The notes under the pieces are model-generated. The model was not told the DNA's origin. It saw only the letters and a list, made by a program, of their open reading frames with translations, and searched no databases. A program made the translations under genes and the position numbers. From Clostridia bacterium (GTDB taxonomy: Bacteria > Bacillota > Clostridia > Christensenellales > Aristaeellaceae), in assembly GCA_009784985.1 (NCBI GenBank), contig WQXF01000019.1, forward strand, positions 1 to 34,449: a stretch of DNA of 34,449 nt, in the 5' to 3' direction. How positions within the stretch are numbered: position 1 is the first letter of the stretch; every line of letters begins with the position of its first letter. This document shows positions 1-8,473 of the stretch, one piece after another.

Positions 1-2
1 AC

Positions 3-287
3 CTGGCCGGCGAGGTGACGATCCCCGAGGAACTGCCCTACCTGCTGTTTACCATTCCGTACGAGGACGCGTGGCGGGCGTATGTCGATGGGCGCCGGGT
101 ACAGCCCGTGCGGGCCATGGGCGCGCTGCTGGCGATTCCGATGGAGCCGGGCACGCACACCTTTGCGCTGCGCTACGTGCCCACCGGCTTTGAGGCCGGC
201 TGCGCGCTGACGCTTGCCACGCTGTGCGTGCTCGCCGGTTACGCTCTGCTTCGCAATGGAAAATGGAAAAAGGAAAGTGGAAAATGA
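3..287 (+). CDS. YfhO-family membrane protein, C-terminal fragment
   Basis: The reading frame is open from the left edge, so this is the 3' end of a larger gene. The visible 94 residues contain the C-terminal signature of bacterial YfhO proteins: a lumenal/extracellular stretch with IPYEDAWRAYVDGRRV, then GTHTFALRYVPTGFEAG, followed by one hydrophobic helix (about ALTLATLCVLAGYALL). YfhO-type proteins are large polytopic membrane proteins linked in Bacillus and Listeria to glycosylation of cell-wall polymers; the role here is inferred from that family. The last residues (NGKWKKESGK) and the TGA stop are encoded by a dispersed AT-rich repeat (255-356), so the natural C-terminus has probably been replaced by repeat-derived sequence. 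The next gene is gltX, 96 bp downstream. Confidence 0.8.
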   Translation: MAGEVTIPEELPYLLFTIPYEDAWRAYVDGRRVQPVRAMGALLAIPMEPGTHTFALRYVPTGFEAGCALTLATLCVLAGYALLRNGKWKKESGK

Positions 288-356
288 AGAGACGACCAAG
301 CCTGATAGCCCGGCCATAACCCCAATTTTCCACTTTCAACTTTCCATTTTCCATTT
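255..356. repeat. Dispersed repeat A, copy 1 (inverted pair)
   Basis: Two inverted arms made of GGAAAATGG/GGAAAGTGG units (255-289 and, as the complement, 324-356) flank about 34 bp of unrelated sequence. The left arm encodes the C-terminus of the YfhO fragment. Related copies lie at 7040-7100 and 16826-16863. Confidence 0.75.
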
Positions 357-383
357 GTATTCGTAAGAGAAAGAGGCTTTGTT

Positions 384-1853
384 ATGACCACACCTGTCCG
401 CACGCGCTTTGCGCCCAGCCCCACCGGCTACCTGCACTTGGGCGGACTGCGCACCGCCCTCTACGCCTACCTGTTCGCCCGCAAACACGGCGGCACGTTC
501 ATCCTGCGCATCGAGGACACCGACCAGGAGCGCGAGGTGCCCGGCGCGGTGGAGATGATCTATCAATCGCTGCGCGCCGCCGGATTGACCTACGACGAGG
601 GGCCGGATGTGGGCGGCGATTTCGGCCCGTACATCCAAACCCAGCGCAAGCCAATCTATCTGCCGCACGCCTGGGAATTGGTGGCGCGCGGCGGCGCGTA
701 CCCCTGCTTTTGCACCAAGGAGCAGCTCGACCAGCGGCGCGCCCAGGCCGAGGCCCGGGGCGAAACCTGGAAGTACGACAAGCGCTGCCTTTCGGTGCCT
801 CCCGTTGAGGCGAAGCGCCGCGTGGACGCCGGCGAGCCCCACGTGATCCGCCAAAACGTGCCCACAACGGGCACCGCCGGCTTCGACGATCTGCTGTACG
901 GCCGCGTGGAGGTGCCCTGCGATACGCTGGACGACGCCGTGCTCATCAAAGCCGACGGCCTGCCTACCTACAACTTCGCCAACGTGGTGGACGATCACCT
1001 GATGGCGATTTCCCACGTGATGCGCGGCACCGAATACCTTTCGTCCGCCCCCAAGTATGATTTGCTGTACCGGTCTTTCGGTTGGGAGCCGCCTCTTTCT
1101 TTGCATTTGCCGGTGGTGATGATCACCGATCAGGAGGGCACACGCAAGCTTTCCAAACGCAAGGGCGATCCCTCGTTTGAAGATTTGCTGGCACAGGGTT
1201 ATCTGCGTGATGCCGTGGTCAACTACATCGCGCTGCTGGGCTGGAGCCCCGGTGGTGAGCAAGAGGTATTTTCCCTGGCCGAGCTGGAGCGGGTGTTCGA
1301 CGAAAAGGGCCTGAGCAAGTCGCCATCGGTGTTTGATATCCAAAAGCTCAACTGGTTCAATGGCGAGTACATCCACGCGCTGCCCTTTGACGAATACTTT
1401 GCCCTGGCCAAACCCTGGGTGGAGCAGGCGCTGGGGGAGGGCCGTTTTGACCTTCGCCGCCTTTGCCAGATGCTGCAGAGCCGCACCGATGTATTCAGCC
1501 AGCTCCCAGGCATGGTGGATTTTTTGGCAAAGATGCCGGACTACGATCTGGCCCTCTATACCCACAAAAAGATGAAGACCGACCCCCAAGTGGCCCTGGC
1601 TGGGCTCAACGTAGCCCTCCCAGCGTTGGAAGGCCTGGATGATTGGAGCGAACCGGCCCTGCACGACACCCTGATGGCCGCAATCGCCGAATCCGGCAAA
1701 AAAAACGGCCAGGTGCTCTGGCCGTTGCGGGTGGCGGTTACCGGGCGCGAGTCCTCGCCGGGGGGAGCGATTGAGATGGCCTATTTGGTAGGAAAGGACG
1801 AAAGCCTGACGCGGGTGCGGGCGGCCATCGCGCGATTAACGGAACACAATTAA
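384..1853 (+). CDS. gltX: Glutamyl-tRNA synthetase
   Basis: Charges tRNA-Glu with glutamate (class I aminoacyl-tRNA synthetase, cytoplasmic). The 489-aa length is normal. The HIGH-type signature [15 protein letters not shown] is at residues 9-23 and the KMSKS-type loop KLSKRKGD at about 255-262. A CFC pair followed by Y-x3-C (about residues 112-136) resembles the zinc-binding insert of E. coli GluRS. The ATG follows an AGAAAGAGG stretch. Some Clostridia use one GluRS for both tRNA-Glu and tRNA-Gln; the sequence alone does not settle discrimination here. The last 18 bp overlap the 3' end of the convergent gene at 1836-3572, so no terminator separates them. Confidence 0.97.
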   Translation: MTTPVRTRFAPSPTGYLHLGGLRTALYAYLFARKHGGTFILRIEDTDQEREVPGAVEMIYQSLRAAGLTYDEGPDVGGDFGPYIQTQRKPIYLPHAWELVARGGAYPCFCTKEQLDQRRAQAEARGETWKYDKRCLSVPPVEAKRRVDAGEPHVIRQNVPTTGTAGFDDLLYGRVEVPCDTLDDAVLIKADGLPTYNFANVVDDHLMAISHVMRGTEYLSSAPKYDLLYRSFGWEPPLSLHLPVVMITDQEGTRKLSKRKGDPSFEDLLAQGYLRDAVVNYIALLGWSPGGEQEVFSLAELERVFDEKGLSKSPSVFDIQKLNWFNGEYIHALPFDEYFALAKPWVEQALGEGRFDLRRLCQMLQSRTDVFSQLPGMVDFLAKMPDYDLALYTHKKMKTDPQVALAGLNVALPALEGLDDWSEPALHDTLMAAIAESGKKNGQVLWPLRVAVTGRESSPGGAIEMAYLVGKDESLTRVRAAIARLTEHN

Positions 1854-3572
1854 CGCCACATTCCCGTCCATCTTTTGCAGCACGCGGTATCCGCGTTCGC
1901 TGGCCGTGGCCATGCCCTGGGCGTTGGGTTGGCAATAGCCGTTGGGTTGGCAGCTTCCGTCATCCCGGACAATCAGCTTGCCCATCATCCCAATGGCTGC
2001 CCATTCTTTACGCTCGTTGCGTGGCACATAGGTTTTTTCCGGGTCATAAGCCGGGTTTAGCTCCTCGTACATGATTTTGCCAAACCTATCCCGCAGGTAC
2101 ATGCCGTGCCACCCAACCCCTTGGGAATCGCCAACCACAGACGGTGTGGATGATACGATGCCAAGAATATACCCATCCGCCGCTGTTGCGGTGCGGATAT
2201 ACTGATCTTGCAGCGTTACAAAATATCCGCGGCGGTCTTCGTTTTGTGGGTTGCCGTCCAGCCATTCAAACATCTCGGCGTAGTCCGCGCCGCCGGTATA
2301 CAGGCCGGTCGCGTTGTATACGTTGCCCGTGTATTGTACGCGGAACGCGTTGCTCCTTGCGCCGTCCGACCCATTACCGATAATAAACCCGTCGTCGTTT
2401 TGCGCAAGGTTGAGGGTGGCGCTGGTCGGAACATTGTGCTTGCCGATGACTGTTTGGTACCAATTTTGTGCGATAGTAGAGGAGCCTGCGGCATGAGAAT
2501 ACCTGCCGGAAGCCATCGTCTCCAAGCCTTCGGCATGGGAGCCTAAGCCCGAAGCTGTAGTAAGGCTGCCCTCGGCATGGGAATAATCGCCTTCCGCTAG
2601 TGTTTGATCGCCTTCTGCGTGGGAATAAACGCCTTGCGCTGTTGTTCGAGAGCCTTCCGCATGGGAAGAATCGCTTCTCGCTGTTGTTTCAGTGCCTTCT
2701 GCATGGGAATAATCGCCTTCAGCTGTTGTTCGAGAGCCTTCCGCGTGGGAACACCAGCCTGTTGCTGTTGTTTCAGCGCCTTCTGCATGGGTATAGCTGC
2801 TGAAGGCAGTTGTCCCCACGCCCTCGGCATGGGAGCCGAACCCGGAGGCCGTTACATTGTCGCCTTCAGCATGGGCATTGGTGCCGGAGGCTATTGTGTA
2901 CGATCCCTCGGCATGGGCATAGTCGCCGGAAGCCACTGTACTCTCGCCTTCGGCATGAGCGTAGCTATGCTCTGCCCTTGTGAGATAACCCTCGGCATGG
3001 GAACCCAAGCCGGAGGCGATTGTAGCCAAGCCCTCCGCATGGGCATAGCTGTTGGAAGCCATGGTATATTCGCCCTCGGCATGGGAAGCGTTTCCGCTGG
3101 CCACGCTGCATTTTCCTTCGGCAAACGAGGCCTCTCCGCTTGCGTCGGTTCCCATCCCAATGGCAAGGGACGAATCCCCGCTGGCGACTGTGTTTGTGTT
3201 GAGGGCAACCGCGTCAATACCCATGGGGGAATTGTTGTCGCCGTTGCATCCGCCGCCGGTGTGGATGCCCATGACCGACCCGTTGGTTTCACCATCCACA
3301 AGGTTTAAAAGATTGCTGGGGCCTTCCGCGCCCTGGGGGCCAGCGGGGCCGGTTGCGCCGGTGGCACCTTCGGACCCCTGAGGTCCAGCGGGGCCGGTTG
3401 CGCCGGGAGAGCCTTCCGGCCCCTGGGGGCCAGCTGGGCCAGTAGCGCCGGTAGCACCTTCGGGCCCCTGAGGGCCAGCGGGGCCAGTAGCGCCGATGCC
3501 TTGATTGCCACAGGGAAAGCGCCAGCACGGATTACAAGAGGTAACGCGTTGACGACACGGATTGAATATCAT
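1836..3572 (-). CDS. Collagen-like / HAEG-repeat protein with peptidase G2 domain (paralog 1)
   Basis: 578 aa. Order: a Cys-rich N-terminus (CNPCWRFPC, about 13-21) with no signal peptide; about 20 collagen Gly-X-Y triplets (25-84); a conserved linker; a YadA/trimeric-autotransporter-like head of 14-residue repeats (14 HAEG motifs plus a final HAAG, about 163-363); and a C-terminal domain from [11 protein letters not shown] (427) to the end that matches peptidase G2, the autoproteolytic intramolecular-chaperone domain known from phi29-type phage appendages. By family analogy it should trimerise and release its C-terminal chaperone by self-cleavage. A spore or cell-surface fibre, or a phage-derived fibre, are both possible. 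The start is ATG with AAGGGAG upstream. A paralog lies immediately upstream (3626-5377). The 3' end overlaps gltX by 18 bp. Confidence 0.85.
   Translation of the reverse strand: MIFNPCRQRVTSCNPCWRFPCGNQGIGATGPAGPQGPEGATGATGPAGPQGPEGSPGATGPAGPQGSEGATGATGPAGPQGAEGPSNLLNLVDGETNGSVMGIHTGGGCNGDNNSPMGIDAVALNTNTVASGDSSLAIGMGTDASGEASFAEGKCSVASGNASHAEGEYTMASNSYAHAEGLATIASGLGSHAEGYLTRAEHSYAHAEGESTVASGDYAHAEGSYTIASGTNAHAEGDNVTASGFGSHAEGVGTTAFSSYTHAEGAETTATGWCSHAEGSRTTAEGDYSHAEGTETTARSDSSHAEGSRTTAQGVYSHAEGDQTLAEGDYSHAEGSLTTASGLGSHAEGLETMASGRYSHAAGSSTIAQNWYQTVIGKHNVPTSATLNLAQNDDGFIIGNGSDGARSNAFRVQYTGNVYNATGLYTGGADYAEMFEWLDGNPQNEDRRGYFVTLQDQYIRTATAADGYILGIVSSTPSVVGDSQGVGWHGMYLRDRFGKIMYEELNPAYDPEKTYVPRNERKEWAAIGMMGKLIVRDDGSCQPNGYCQPNAQGMATASERGYRVLQKMDGNVALIVFR
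2484..3086 (-). repeat. Coding tandem repeat, 42-bp period (HAEG units, paralog 1)
   Basis: Fifteen units of 42 bp encode the 14-residue pattern S/A-H-A-E-G followed by nine variable residues, often TTASG. On the plus strand the repeat appears as a recurrent CCTCGGCATGGGAA-like core. The units differ at many positions, so this is an old coding repeat. Confidence 0.85.
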
Positions 3573-3596
3573 ATTAAAAACTCCCTTGTGCTCAAT

Positions 3597-3617
3597 AAAG
3601 AAACGCGATGCCCTTTT
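3597..3617 (-). promoter_or_regulatory. Conserved leader element upstream of paralog 1
   Basis: On the minus strand this reads AAGGGCATCGCGTTTCTTTA, closely matching AAGGGTATCGCACTTCTTTA upstream of paralog 2 (5403-5422). It lies between the paralog 2 stop and the paralog 1 ribosome site. The hairpin seen at paralog 2 is only weakly possible here. Function unknown; it may be a shared regulatory site or the remnant of the duplication. Confidence 0.4.
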
Positions 3618-3625
3618 TGAACATG

Positions 3626-5377
3626 CTACCGGAACATGATCAGTGCCATATTCCTATCAATCCTTTTCAGTACGGGGCATCCGCTCTCGCTGGCCGTCGC
3701 GATTCCCTGGGCGTTGGGGCGGCAATACCCGTTGGGTTGGCAGGTTCCGTCGTCGCGCACAATCAGCTTGCCCACCACGCCGATGGCCGACCATTCGGCG
3801 CGCTCCGTGCGGGGTTGGTATTCGCGGGTGGGATCGTATGCCGGGTTCATCTTGGGCACGTGCTGACGGATCATTTCGGTTCGTATCTCCATCTCGCCGG
3901 TCTCTTCATTCAACACGGCTTTCTCCTGAGGCATCTCCACCCATTCGTTGAGCACAGTGCCCCATTTGTCCCGTTGGTACATATCGTGCCAGCCGCATGC
4001 CCCTGCATCCCCCACCATGGCAGGCGAGGCGGAAACCACGCCCAGCACGTACGGATCCTGGCCGGTGGCCTTGCGGATAAACTCGCCGTCCAGCGCCACA
4101 AAAAAGCCTCTGCGATCTTCATTTTGTGGGTTGCCGTCGCGCCACTCAAACATCTCGGCATAGTCCGCGCCGCCGGTGTTGTAGGCGCCGGAAGCATACA
4201 CCTGGCCATTGTATCGCACACGGAATGCGTTGCTCTTTAAGTCTTGCGTAGTGCCGTTGCCGATGATAAACGCGTCGTCGTTTTGCGTATTGTTGAGCGT
4301 GGAACTGGTGGCAACGTTGAATTTGCCAATGACTGTTTGATACCAGTTTTGCGCGATGGTGAAGTGCCCTCCGGCATGGGAATAGTTGCCTGCTGCCATT
4401 GTCATCAAACCCTCGGCATGAGCAGCTTCGCCGGAAGCCGTTGTATTAAAACCTTCGGCATGGGAAAAGAGGTTGGTAGCGGTTGCATGGTAGCCCTCGG
4501 CATGAGAAGCGTAACCGATAGCTTCTGTAAACCTGCCCTCGGCATGGGAAACGTTGCCCGAGGCCGTTGTGTTGTCGCCTTCGGCATGGGAAGCGTTTCC
4601 GGAAGCCCTTGTGCTCGCGCCCTCGGCATGGGAATACCAGCCTCCTGCTGTTGTTTCATCACCTTCGGCATGGGAATAGATTCCAGAGGCCGTTGTCGAC
4701 AAACCCTCGGCATGGGAAGAGGTGCCGGAAGCCATTGTGTCCCTACCCTCGGCATGGGCCCCTTCGCCCGTGGCTGTTGCTCGGAAGCCCTCGGCATGGG
4801 AAACGAAGCCCCTTGCCCTTGTTAAAAAACCCTCGGCATGGGAATTGTTTCCTTCTGCTGCTGCAGCTTCGCCCTCGGCATGGGCGCCGTTGCCGGGAGC
4901 CCTTGACCGCGTGCCTTCGGCATGGGAGAATTCTGCCTCTGCGTTTGTACCATAACCCTCCGCGTGGGAACCGTGGGCGGAGGCCACAGTGCACATGCCT
5001 TGGGCAAACGAGGCCTCTCCGCTGGCCACGGTTCCTATCCCAACGGCAAAGGAAGAAGCGCCGCTGGCCACGGTATCTGTGTTGAGCGCAACGGCATCCA
5101 CGCCCAAGGGGGAGTTGTTATCGCCGGTGCATCCGCCGCCGGTGTGGATGCCCTTTACCGACCCACTGGCTTCACCATCCACAAGGTTTAAAAGATTGCT
5201 GGGGCCTGCCGGGCCCTGGGGGCCCTGTGGTCCAACTGGGCCGGGATTCCCTTGTGGACCAGCTGGCCCCTGCGGGCCTTGGGGCCCGGGAATACCTTGG
5301 CCTTGCCCCCTGCAGGGAAAGCGCCAGCATGGATTACAAGGTTGTACGCATTGTTTAAATGAGTTGTATGGATTCAT
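3626..5377 (-). CDS. Collagen-like / HAEG-repeat protein with peptidase G2 domain (paralog 2)
   Basis: 583 aa, same architecture as its neighbour: N-terminus with CNPCWRFPC (14-22) and no signal peptide, a shorter collagen segment (about 11 Gly-X-Y triplets, 26-59), the shared linker [14 protein letters not shown], 14 HAEG repeats plus a degenerate HAGG (about 137-337), then the peptidase G2 domain starting at [11 protein letters not shown]. The G2 domain carries an extra loop of about 24 residues (around [15 protein letters not shown]) that paralog 1 lacks. Both copies keep exactly 14 HAEG units, while collagen length differs. The ATG is preceded by AAAAGGAG, but that site lies within a 14-bp inverted repeat (5385-5451) that could hide it. 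It starts 86 bp after leuB and could be read through from the leu operon. Confidence 0.85.
   Translation of the reverse strand: MNPYNSFKQCVQPCNPCWRFPCRGQGQGIPGPQGPQGPAGPQGNPGPVGPQGPQGPAGPSNLLNLVDGEASGSVKGIHTGGGCTGDNNSPLGVDAVALNTDTVASGASSFAVGIGTVASGEASFAQGMCTVASAHGSHAEGYGTNAEAEFSHAEGTRSRAPGNGAHAEGEAAAAEGNNSHAEGFLTRARGFVSHAEGFRATATGEGAHAEGRDTMASGTSSHAEGLSTTASGIYSHAEGDETTAGGWYSHAEGASTRASGNASHAEGDNTTASGNVSHAEGRFTEAIGYASHAEGYHATATNLFSHAEGFNTTASGEAAHAEGLMTMAAGNYSHAGGHFTIAQNWYQTVIGKFNVATSSTLNNTQNDDAFIIGNGTTQDLKSNAFRVRYNGQVYASGAYNTGGADYAEMFEWRDGNPQNEDRRGFFVALDGEFIRKATGQDPYVLGVVSASPAMVGDAGACGWHDMYQRDKWGTVLNEWVEMPQEKAVLNEETGEMEIRTEMIRQHVPKMNPAYDPTREYQPRTERAEWSAIGVVGKLIVRDDGTCQPNGYCRPNAQGIATASESGCPVLKRIDRNMALIMFR
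4364..4969 (-). repeat. Coding tandem repeat, 42-bp period (HAEG units, paralog 2)
   Basis: Fifteen 42-bp units encode the S/A-H-A-E-G head repeats of paralog 2, with the same unit length and number as paralog 1 but diverged sequence. Confidence 0.85.
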
Positions 5378-5384
5378 AACAGAA

Positions 5385-5451
5385 AAACTCCTTTTCGCTA
5401 ATTAAAGAAGTGCGATACCCTTCTTTAAATATCGTATGCGAAAAGGAGTTT
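5385..5451 (-). promoter_or_regulatory. Nested hairpin that covers the paralog 2 ribosome site
   Basis: Outer arms 5385-5398 and 5438-5451 are perfect 14-bp inverse complements (AAACTCCTTTTCGC on the plus strand). Inner arms 5402-5410 and 5420-5428 are a perfect 9-bp pair (TTAAAGAAG) with a 9-nt loop. On the minus-strand transcript the last arm contains AAAAGGAG, the ribosome site of the gene starting at 5377, and runs into TTTTT. It could act as leuB terminator, as a translational lock, or both. Confidence 0.6.
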
Positions 5452-5463
5452 GCGGGCTACAAC

Positions 5464-6528
5464 TTACAACGCCTGAATGACCAACCGGCCCATTTCACCG
5501 CAACCGACTTTCTGACAGCCATCGCTAAAGATATCCCCAGTACGATATCCCGAATTCAGCACACCCGAAACCGCCGCTTCGATCTGCGCCGCCTCGCCCT
5601 CCAATCCCAACGAATGCCGCAACAGCAGTGCCGCCGACAGAATCATCCCTAGGGGATTGGCCAAATCCCGGCCCGCGATATCCGGGGCCGAACCATGAAT
5701 GGGCTCGTACAGCCCGGCTTTGCCATCGCCTAGGCTGGCCGAGGGCATCATGCCCAAAGAACCTGCGATGGCCGCCGACTCATCCGAAAGAATATCCCCA
5801 AACAGATTGCCCGTAACCACCACATCAAACTGGGCGGGCCGCAAAATCAGCTGCATGGCCGCGTTGTCCACATACATGTGGGTGAGCTCGATATCCGGAT
5901 ACTCTGCCCCCAGGCGGGTTACGGTCTCGCGCCACAGGCGGGAGGCGGCCAGCACGTTGGCTTTGTCCACACTGCACAGCCTCTTGCCCCGGCCACGGGC
6001 CAGTGAAAAAGCCACCCGTGCCACCCGCTCGATCTCCGGCACGGTATAGATCATCAAATCCGAGGCCGACTGGCCGTCGGGCGCTGTATCGTGGGCGCCA
6101 AAGTAGATGTCGCCGGTAAGCTCCCGCACCATCAGGATATCGATGGGTTTTGCCAAGATGTCCGGGCGCAGGGGGCAGGCCACAGCCAGCGCCGGATGGA
6201 TGGTGCAGGGCCGCAGGTTGGCAAACACGCCCATGCCTTTGCGCAGGGCCAGCAGCCCCCGCTCCGGGCGGATGGCCGGGTCGATGGTATCCCACTTGGG
6301 GCCGCCCACCGCACCCATCAGCACGGCGTCGGCTTTGCGGCAAGCGTCCAATGTATCGGCAGTAAGGGGCTCACCGTGGGCATCGATGGAAGCGCCGCCC
6401 ATGGGCAGTTCGTTCATCGTAAACGTATGGCCGTGCTTGGCCGCGATGGCTTCGAGCACCTGCCGCGCCTGGGCTATGATCTCCGGGCCTATGCCGTCCC
6501 CCGGCAACAATACGATATGTGCTTTCAT
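5464..6528 (-). CDS. leuB: 3-isopropylmalate dehydrogenase
   Basis: Oxidises and decarboxylates 3-isopropylmalate to 2-oxoisocaproate with NAD+, the third committed step of leucine synthesis. 354 aa, normal length. Visible family motifs: LLPGDGIGPEI at the N-terminus, MGAVGGPKWD, the substrate-binding stretch RPERGLLALRKGMGVFANLR, VDKANVLAASRLWRE, and the dehydrogenase signature NLFGDILSDESAAIAGSLGM, followed by LYEPIHGSAPDIAG. One oddity: RELTGDIYFG has Asp where most LeuB proteins have Gly (RELTGGIYFG). The start codon overlaps the leuD stop by 4 bp (ATGA), so translation is probably coupled. Last gene of leuCDB. Confidence 0.95.
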   Translation of the reverse strand: MKAHIVLLPGDGIGPEIIAQARQVLEAIAAKHGHTFTMNELPMGGASIDAHGEPLTADTLDACRKADAVLMGAVGGPKWDTIDPAIRPERGLLALRKGMGVFANLRPCTIHPALAVACPLRPDILAKPIDILMVRELTGDIYFGAHDTAPDGQSASDLMIYTVPEIERVARVAFSLARGRGKRLCSVDKANVLAASRLWRETVTRLGAEYPDIELTHMYVDNAAMQLILRPAQFDVVVTGNLFGDILSDESAAIAGSLGMMPSASLGDGKAGLYEPIHGSAPDIAGRDLANPLGMILSAALLLRHSLGLEGEAAQIEAAVSGVLNSGYRTGDIFSDGCQKVGCGEMGRLVIQAL

Positions 6529-7022
6529 GCGTTCGCCTCCAATTGTTTGCGGATATAGGGCGCCAGCCCGCCCAGGTTGATCAGTTCGCGCATAAAGGGC
6601 GGAAAGGCCGCCGCCTGATACGCCTCGCCCCCCGGCCCGGTGAGCGCGCCGGAATCCAGGTCGATGGCTAGGGTATCACCCTCACGCAGCGCCTCGCTGG
6701 CCGCCGGGCATTCCACGATGGGCAGGCCTACGTTGATGGCATTGCGGTAAAAGATTCGCGCAAAGGAGTGGGCCACCACACATTCGATACCCGCGGCTTT
6801 GATAGCCAGGGGCGCATGCTCCCGGGAGGAGCCGCAGCCAAAGTTGCGCCCGGCTACGATGATCTTGGCGGTACGCGCCTTTTGATGAAAATCCGCATCC
6901 AGATCCTCCATGCAATGGGAGCCCAGCTCGGCCAGGTCGGTGGTATTCAGGTAACGCGCCGGGATGATGACATCGGTATCCACGTGGTCGCCATACTTAA
7001 TGATACTATTTTGGATGAGCAC
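6525..7022 (-). CDS. leuD: 3-isopropylmalate dehydratase small subunit
   Basis: Swivel-domain subunit that pairs with LeuC to isomerise 2- to 3-isopropylmalate. 165 aa, the short LeuD type found in many Clostridia and archaea. Signature motifs: KYGDHVDTDVIIPARYLNT near the N-terminus and the swivel motif AGRNFGCGSSREHAP. The start is GTG at 7022 with AAAGGGG about 8 nt upstream; no in-frame ATG fits better. It overlaps leuB by 4 bp. The 76-bp gap to leuC contains a copy of dispersed repeat A, so the repeat lies within the operon transcript. Confidence 0.95.
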   Translation of the reverse strand: MLIQNSIIKYGDHVDTDVIIPARYLNTTDLAELGSHCMEDLDADFHQKARTAKIIVAGRNFGCGSSREHAPLAIKAAGIECVVAHSFARIFYRNAINVGLPIVECPAASEALREGDTLAIDLDSGALTGPGGEAYQAAAFPPFMRELINLGGLAPYIRKQLEANA

Positions 7023-7039
7023 AATGTTTCCCCTTTCGT

Positions 7040-7100
7040 AATGGAAAATAGAAAATTAGGAACACTTCATTTTCCACTTTCCATTTTCAATTTTCCATTT
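7040..7100. repeat. Dispersed repeat A, copy 2 (hairpin form)
   Basis: Inverted arms 7040-7058 and 7068-7100 share the AATGGAAAATNGAAAATT pattern with copies 1 and 3. It fills most of the leuC-leuD gap, and its right end runs into the leuC stop codon (7099-7101). Confidence 0.7.
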
Positions 7101-8358
7101 ATTCCGGCACTGAGACGAATCCCTTTAGCGCAGTCGCAGCCGCTACTGCCGGACTAGCGAGGATCACCTCACTTGCCGGATCACCCATGCGGCCCACAAA
7201 GTTGCGGTTGGTGGTGGCCACGCAGCGTTCTCCGGCGGCCAGCACGCCGCAATGACCGCCCAGGCAGGGGCCGCAGGTGGGCATGGTCACCAAGGCTCCG
7301 GCATCGATCATTGCCTGGGCCAATCCCTCGTCGATGGCCTGGCGCAAAATGGCCTGGGTGCCGGGGATCACGATGCAGCGCACATCGGGGGCGATTTGTT
7401 TTCCCCGCAGGATATCGGCGGCTACGCGCAGGTCTTCCATGCGCCCGTTGGTGCAGGAGCCGATCACCACCTGATCCACCCGGATATCGCCGCACTGATC
7501 GGCACGTTTGGTATTGCTGGGCAGATGGGGCAACGACACGGTGAGAGGCACCTCGGCTAAATCGATGATCACTTCCTGAGTATACACCGCGTCAGGATCG
7601 GGTTCGTAGGCCGTCCACGGGCGGGTGACCCGGTCATTTTCACTTAAATAAGCGCGGGTGATGTCATCCACCGGGAAGATGCCGTTTTTGGCCCCGGCTT
7701 CGATGGCCATGTTGGCGATGCACAGGCGGCCATCCATGGAGATATTGCCTACCCCGTCGCCCGCAAATTCCAGCGACATATAGCGTGCGCCGTCCACGCC
7801 GATCAGGCCGATTAGGTGCAGGATCACGTCCTTGCCGCTCACGGGGGGGCGCAGCGCCCCTTTGAGGGTTACGCGGATGGCCTCGGGCACCTTAAACCAA
7901 GCCTTGCCCAGGGCCATGCCTCCCGCCATATCCGTAGAACCCACGCCGGTAGACAGGGCGCCTAGTGCCCCGTATGTACAGGTGTGGCTGTCCGCGCCGA
8001 TGATCAGCTCACCTGGCGCCACCAGGCCCTGCTCGGGCAGCAGCGCATGCTCGATGCCGGCCCGCCCCACCTCGTAATAATGCAAGATGTCGTGCTTGCG
8101 GGCAAACTCACGCATCCCCTTGGCTTGCTCCGCGGATTTGATGTCTTTGTTGGGGGTAAAATGGTCGGGGATCAGGGCGATCTTGGTGCGGTCAAATACG
8201 GTAGCCGCGCCCATCTTTCCAAATTCCTCGATGGCCACGGGGGTGGTGATGTCGTTGCCCAGCACCAAATCCAGGGCGCACAGCAGCAACTGCCCTGCCT
8301 CTACCTTGGGCAATCCGGCGGCCCGCGCCAGGATTTTTTGTGTCATGGTCATGCCCAT
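7099..8358 (-). CDS. leuC: 3-isopropylmalate dehydratase large subunit
   Basis: Catalytic aconitase-family subunit of isopropylmalate isomerase, with LeuD. 419 aa, typical of the shorter homoaconitase/LeuC class. The [4Fe-4S] ligands are seen as the Cys of VIGSCTNGR and the two of [12 protein letters not shown]. Other family stretches: [20 protein letters not shown] and [25 protein letters not shown] start with AGGAGG 7 nt upstream. First gene of leuCDB; no leuA is present in the window. A GC-rich stem-loop (8424-8460) lies in the 115-bp leader. Confidence 0.95.
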   Translation of the reverse strand: MGMTMTQKILARAAGLPKVEAGQLLLCALDLVLGNDITTPVAIEEFGKMGAATVFDRTKIALIPDHFTPNKDIKSAEQAKGMREFARKHDILHYYEVGRAGIEHALLPEQGLVAPGELIIGADSHTCTYGALGALSTGVGSTDMAGGMALGKAWFKVPEAIRVTLKGALRPPVSGKDVILHLIGLIGVDGARYMSLEFAGDGVGNISMDGRLCIANMAIEAGAKNGIFPVDDITRAYLSENDRVTRPWTAYEPDPDAVYTQEVIIDLAEVPLTVSLPHLPSNTKRADQCGDIRVDQVVIGSCTNGRMEDLRVAADILRGKQIAPDVRCIVIPGTQAILRQAIDEGLAQAMIDAGALVTMPTCGPCLGGHCGVLAAGERCVATTNRNFVGRMGDPASEVILASPAVAAATALKGFVSVPE

Positions 8359-8423
8359 GTGTTGTCCTCCTTGTTATTTATTGCTGAAGTAATACGCAGT
8401 AATAAATCATGCAAACCTAGATA

Positions 8424-8460
8424 ACTACTCCGGCGGGGGGGATTCCGTTCCCACCGTAGT
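8424..8460 (-). promoter_or_regulatory. GC-rich stem-loop upstream of leuC
   Basis: On the minus strand ACTAC-GGTGGG pairs with CCCGCC-GGA-GTAGT, with GGA bulged. It lies between the GNAT-HIT gene and leuC. Neither strand has a T-run after it, so it is not a classical terminator. It could be a leader structure of the leu operon. The T-box signature is absent. Confidence 0.3.
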
Positions 8461-8473
8461 TTCGAATAAATCA

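Noticed and set aside
336..1664. Long minus-strand reading frame of 442 codons opposite gltX
   Set aside because: It is antisense to a clear gltX, begins in repeat A, and has no recognisable domain; it is a GC-driven shadow.
2604..3308. Long plus-strand frame opposite the HAEG repeats
   Set aside because: Its repeat pattern (FGMG-, HALGMG-like) is the reverse reading of the 42-bp coding units, and no ribosome site fits.
2484..4969. Regular short repeats that could look like a CRISPR array
   Set aside because: The units have no unique spacers, the period is 42 bp (14 codons), and both blocks are in frame in HAEG-repeat proteins; no cas genes are near.
5430..5438. CATACGATA on the minus strand, a match to the sigma-K -10 CATANNNTA
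   Set aside because: No AC-type -35 at the right distance and no counterpart upstream of paralog 1, so sporulation control is not supported by this alone.
8359..8473. T-box or leucine leader upstream of leuC
   Set aside because: The leader is only 115 bp. A GGTGGGAACGG stretch exists but the T-box core AGGGTGGNACCGCG and a specifier loop are absent.
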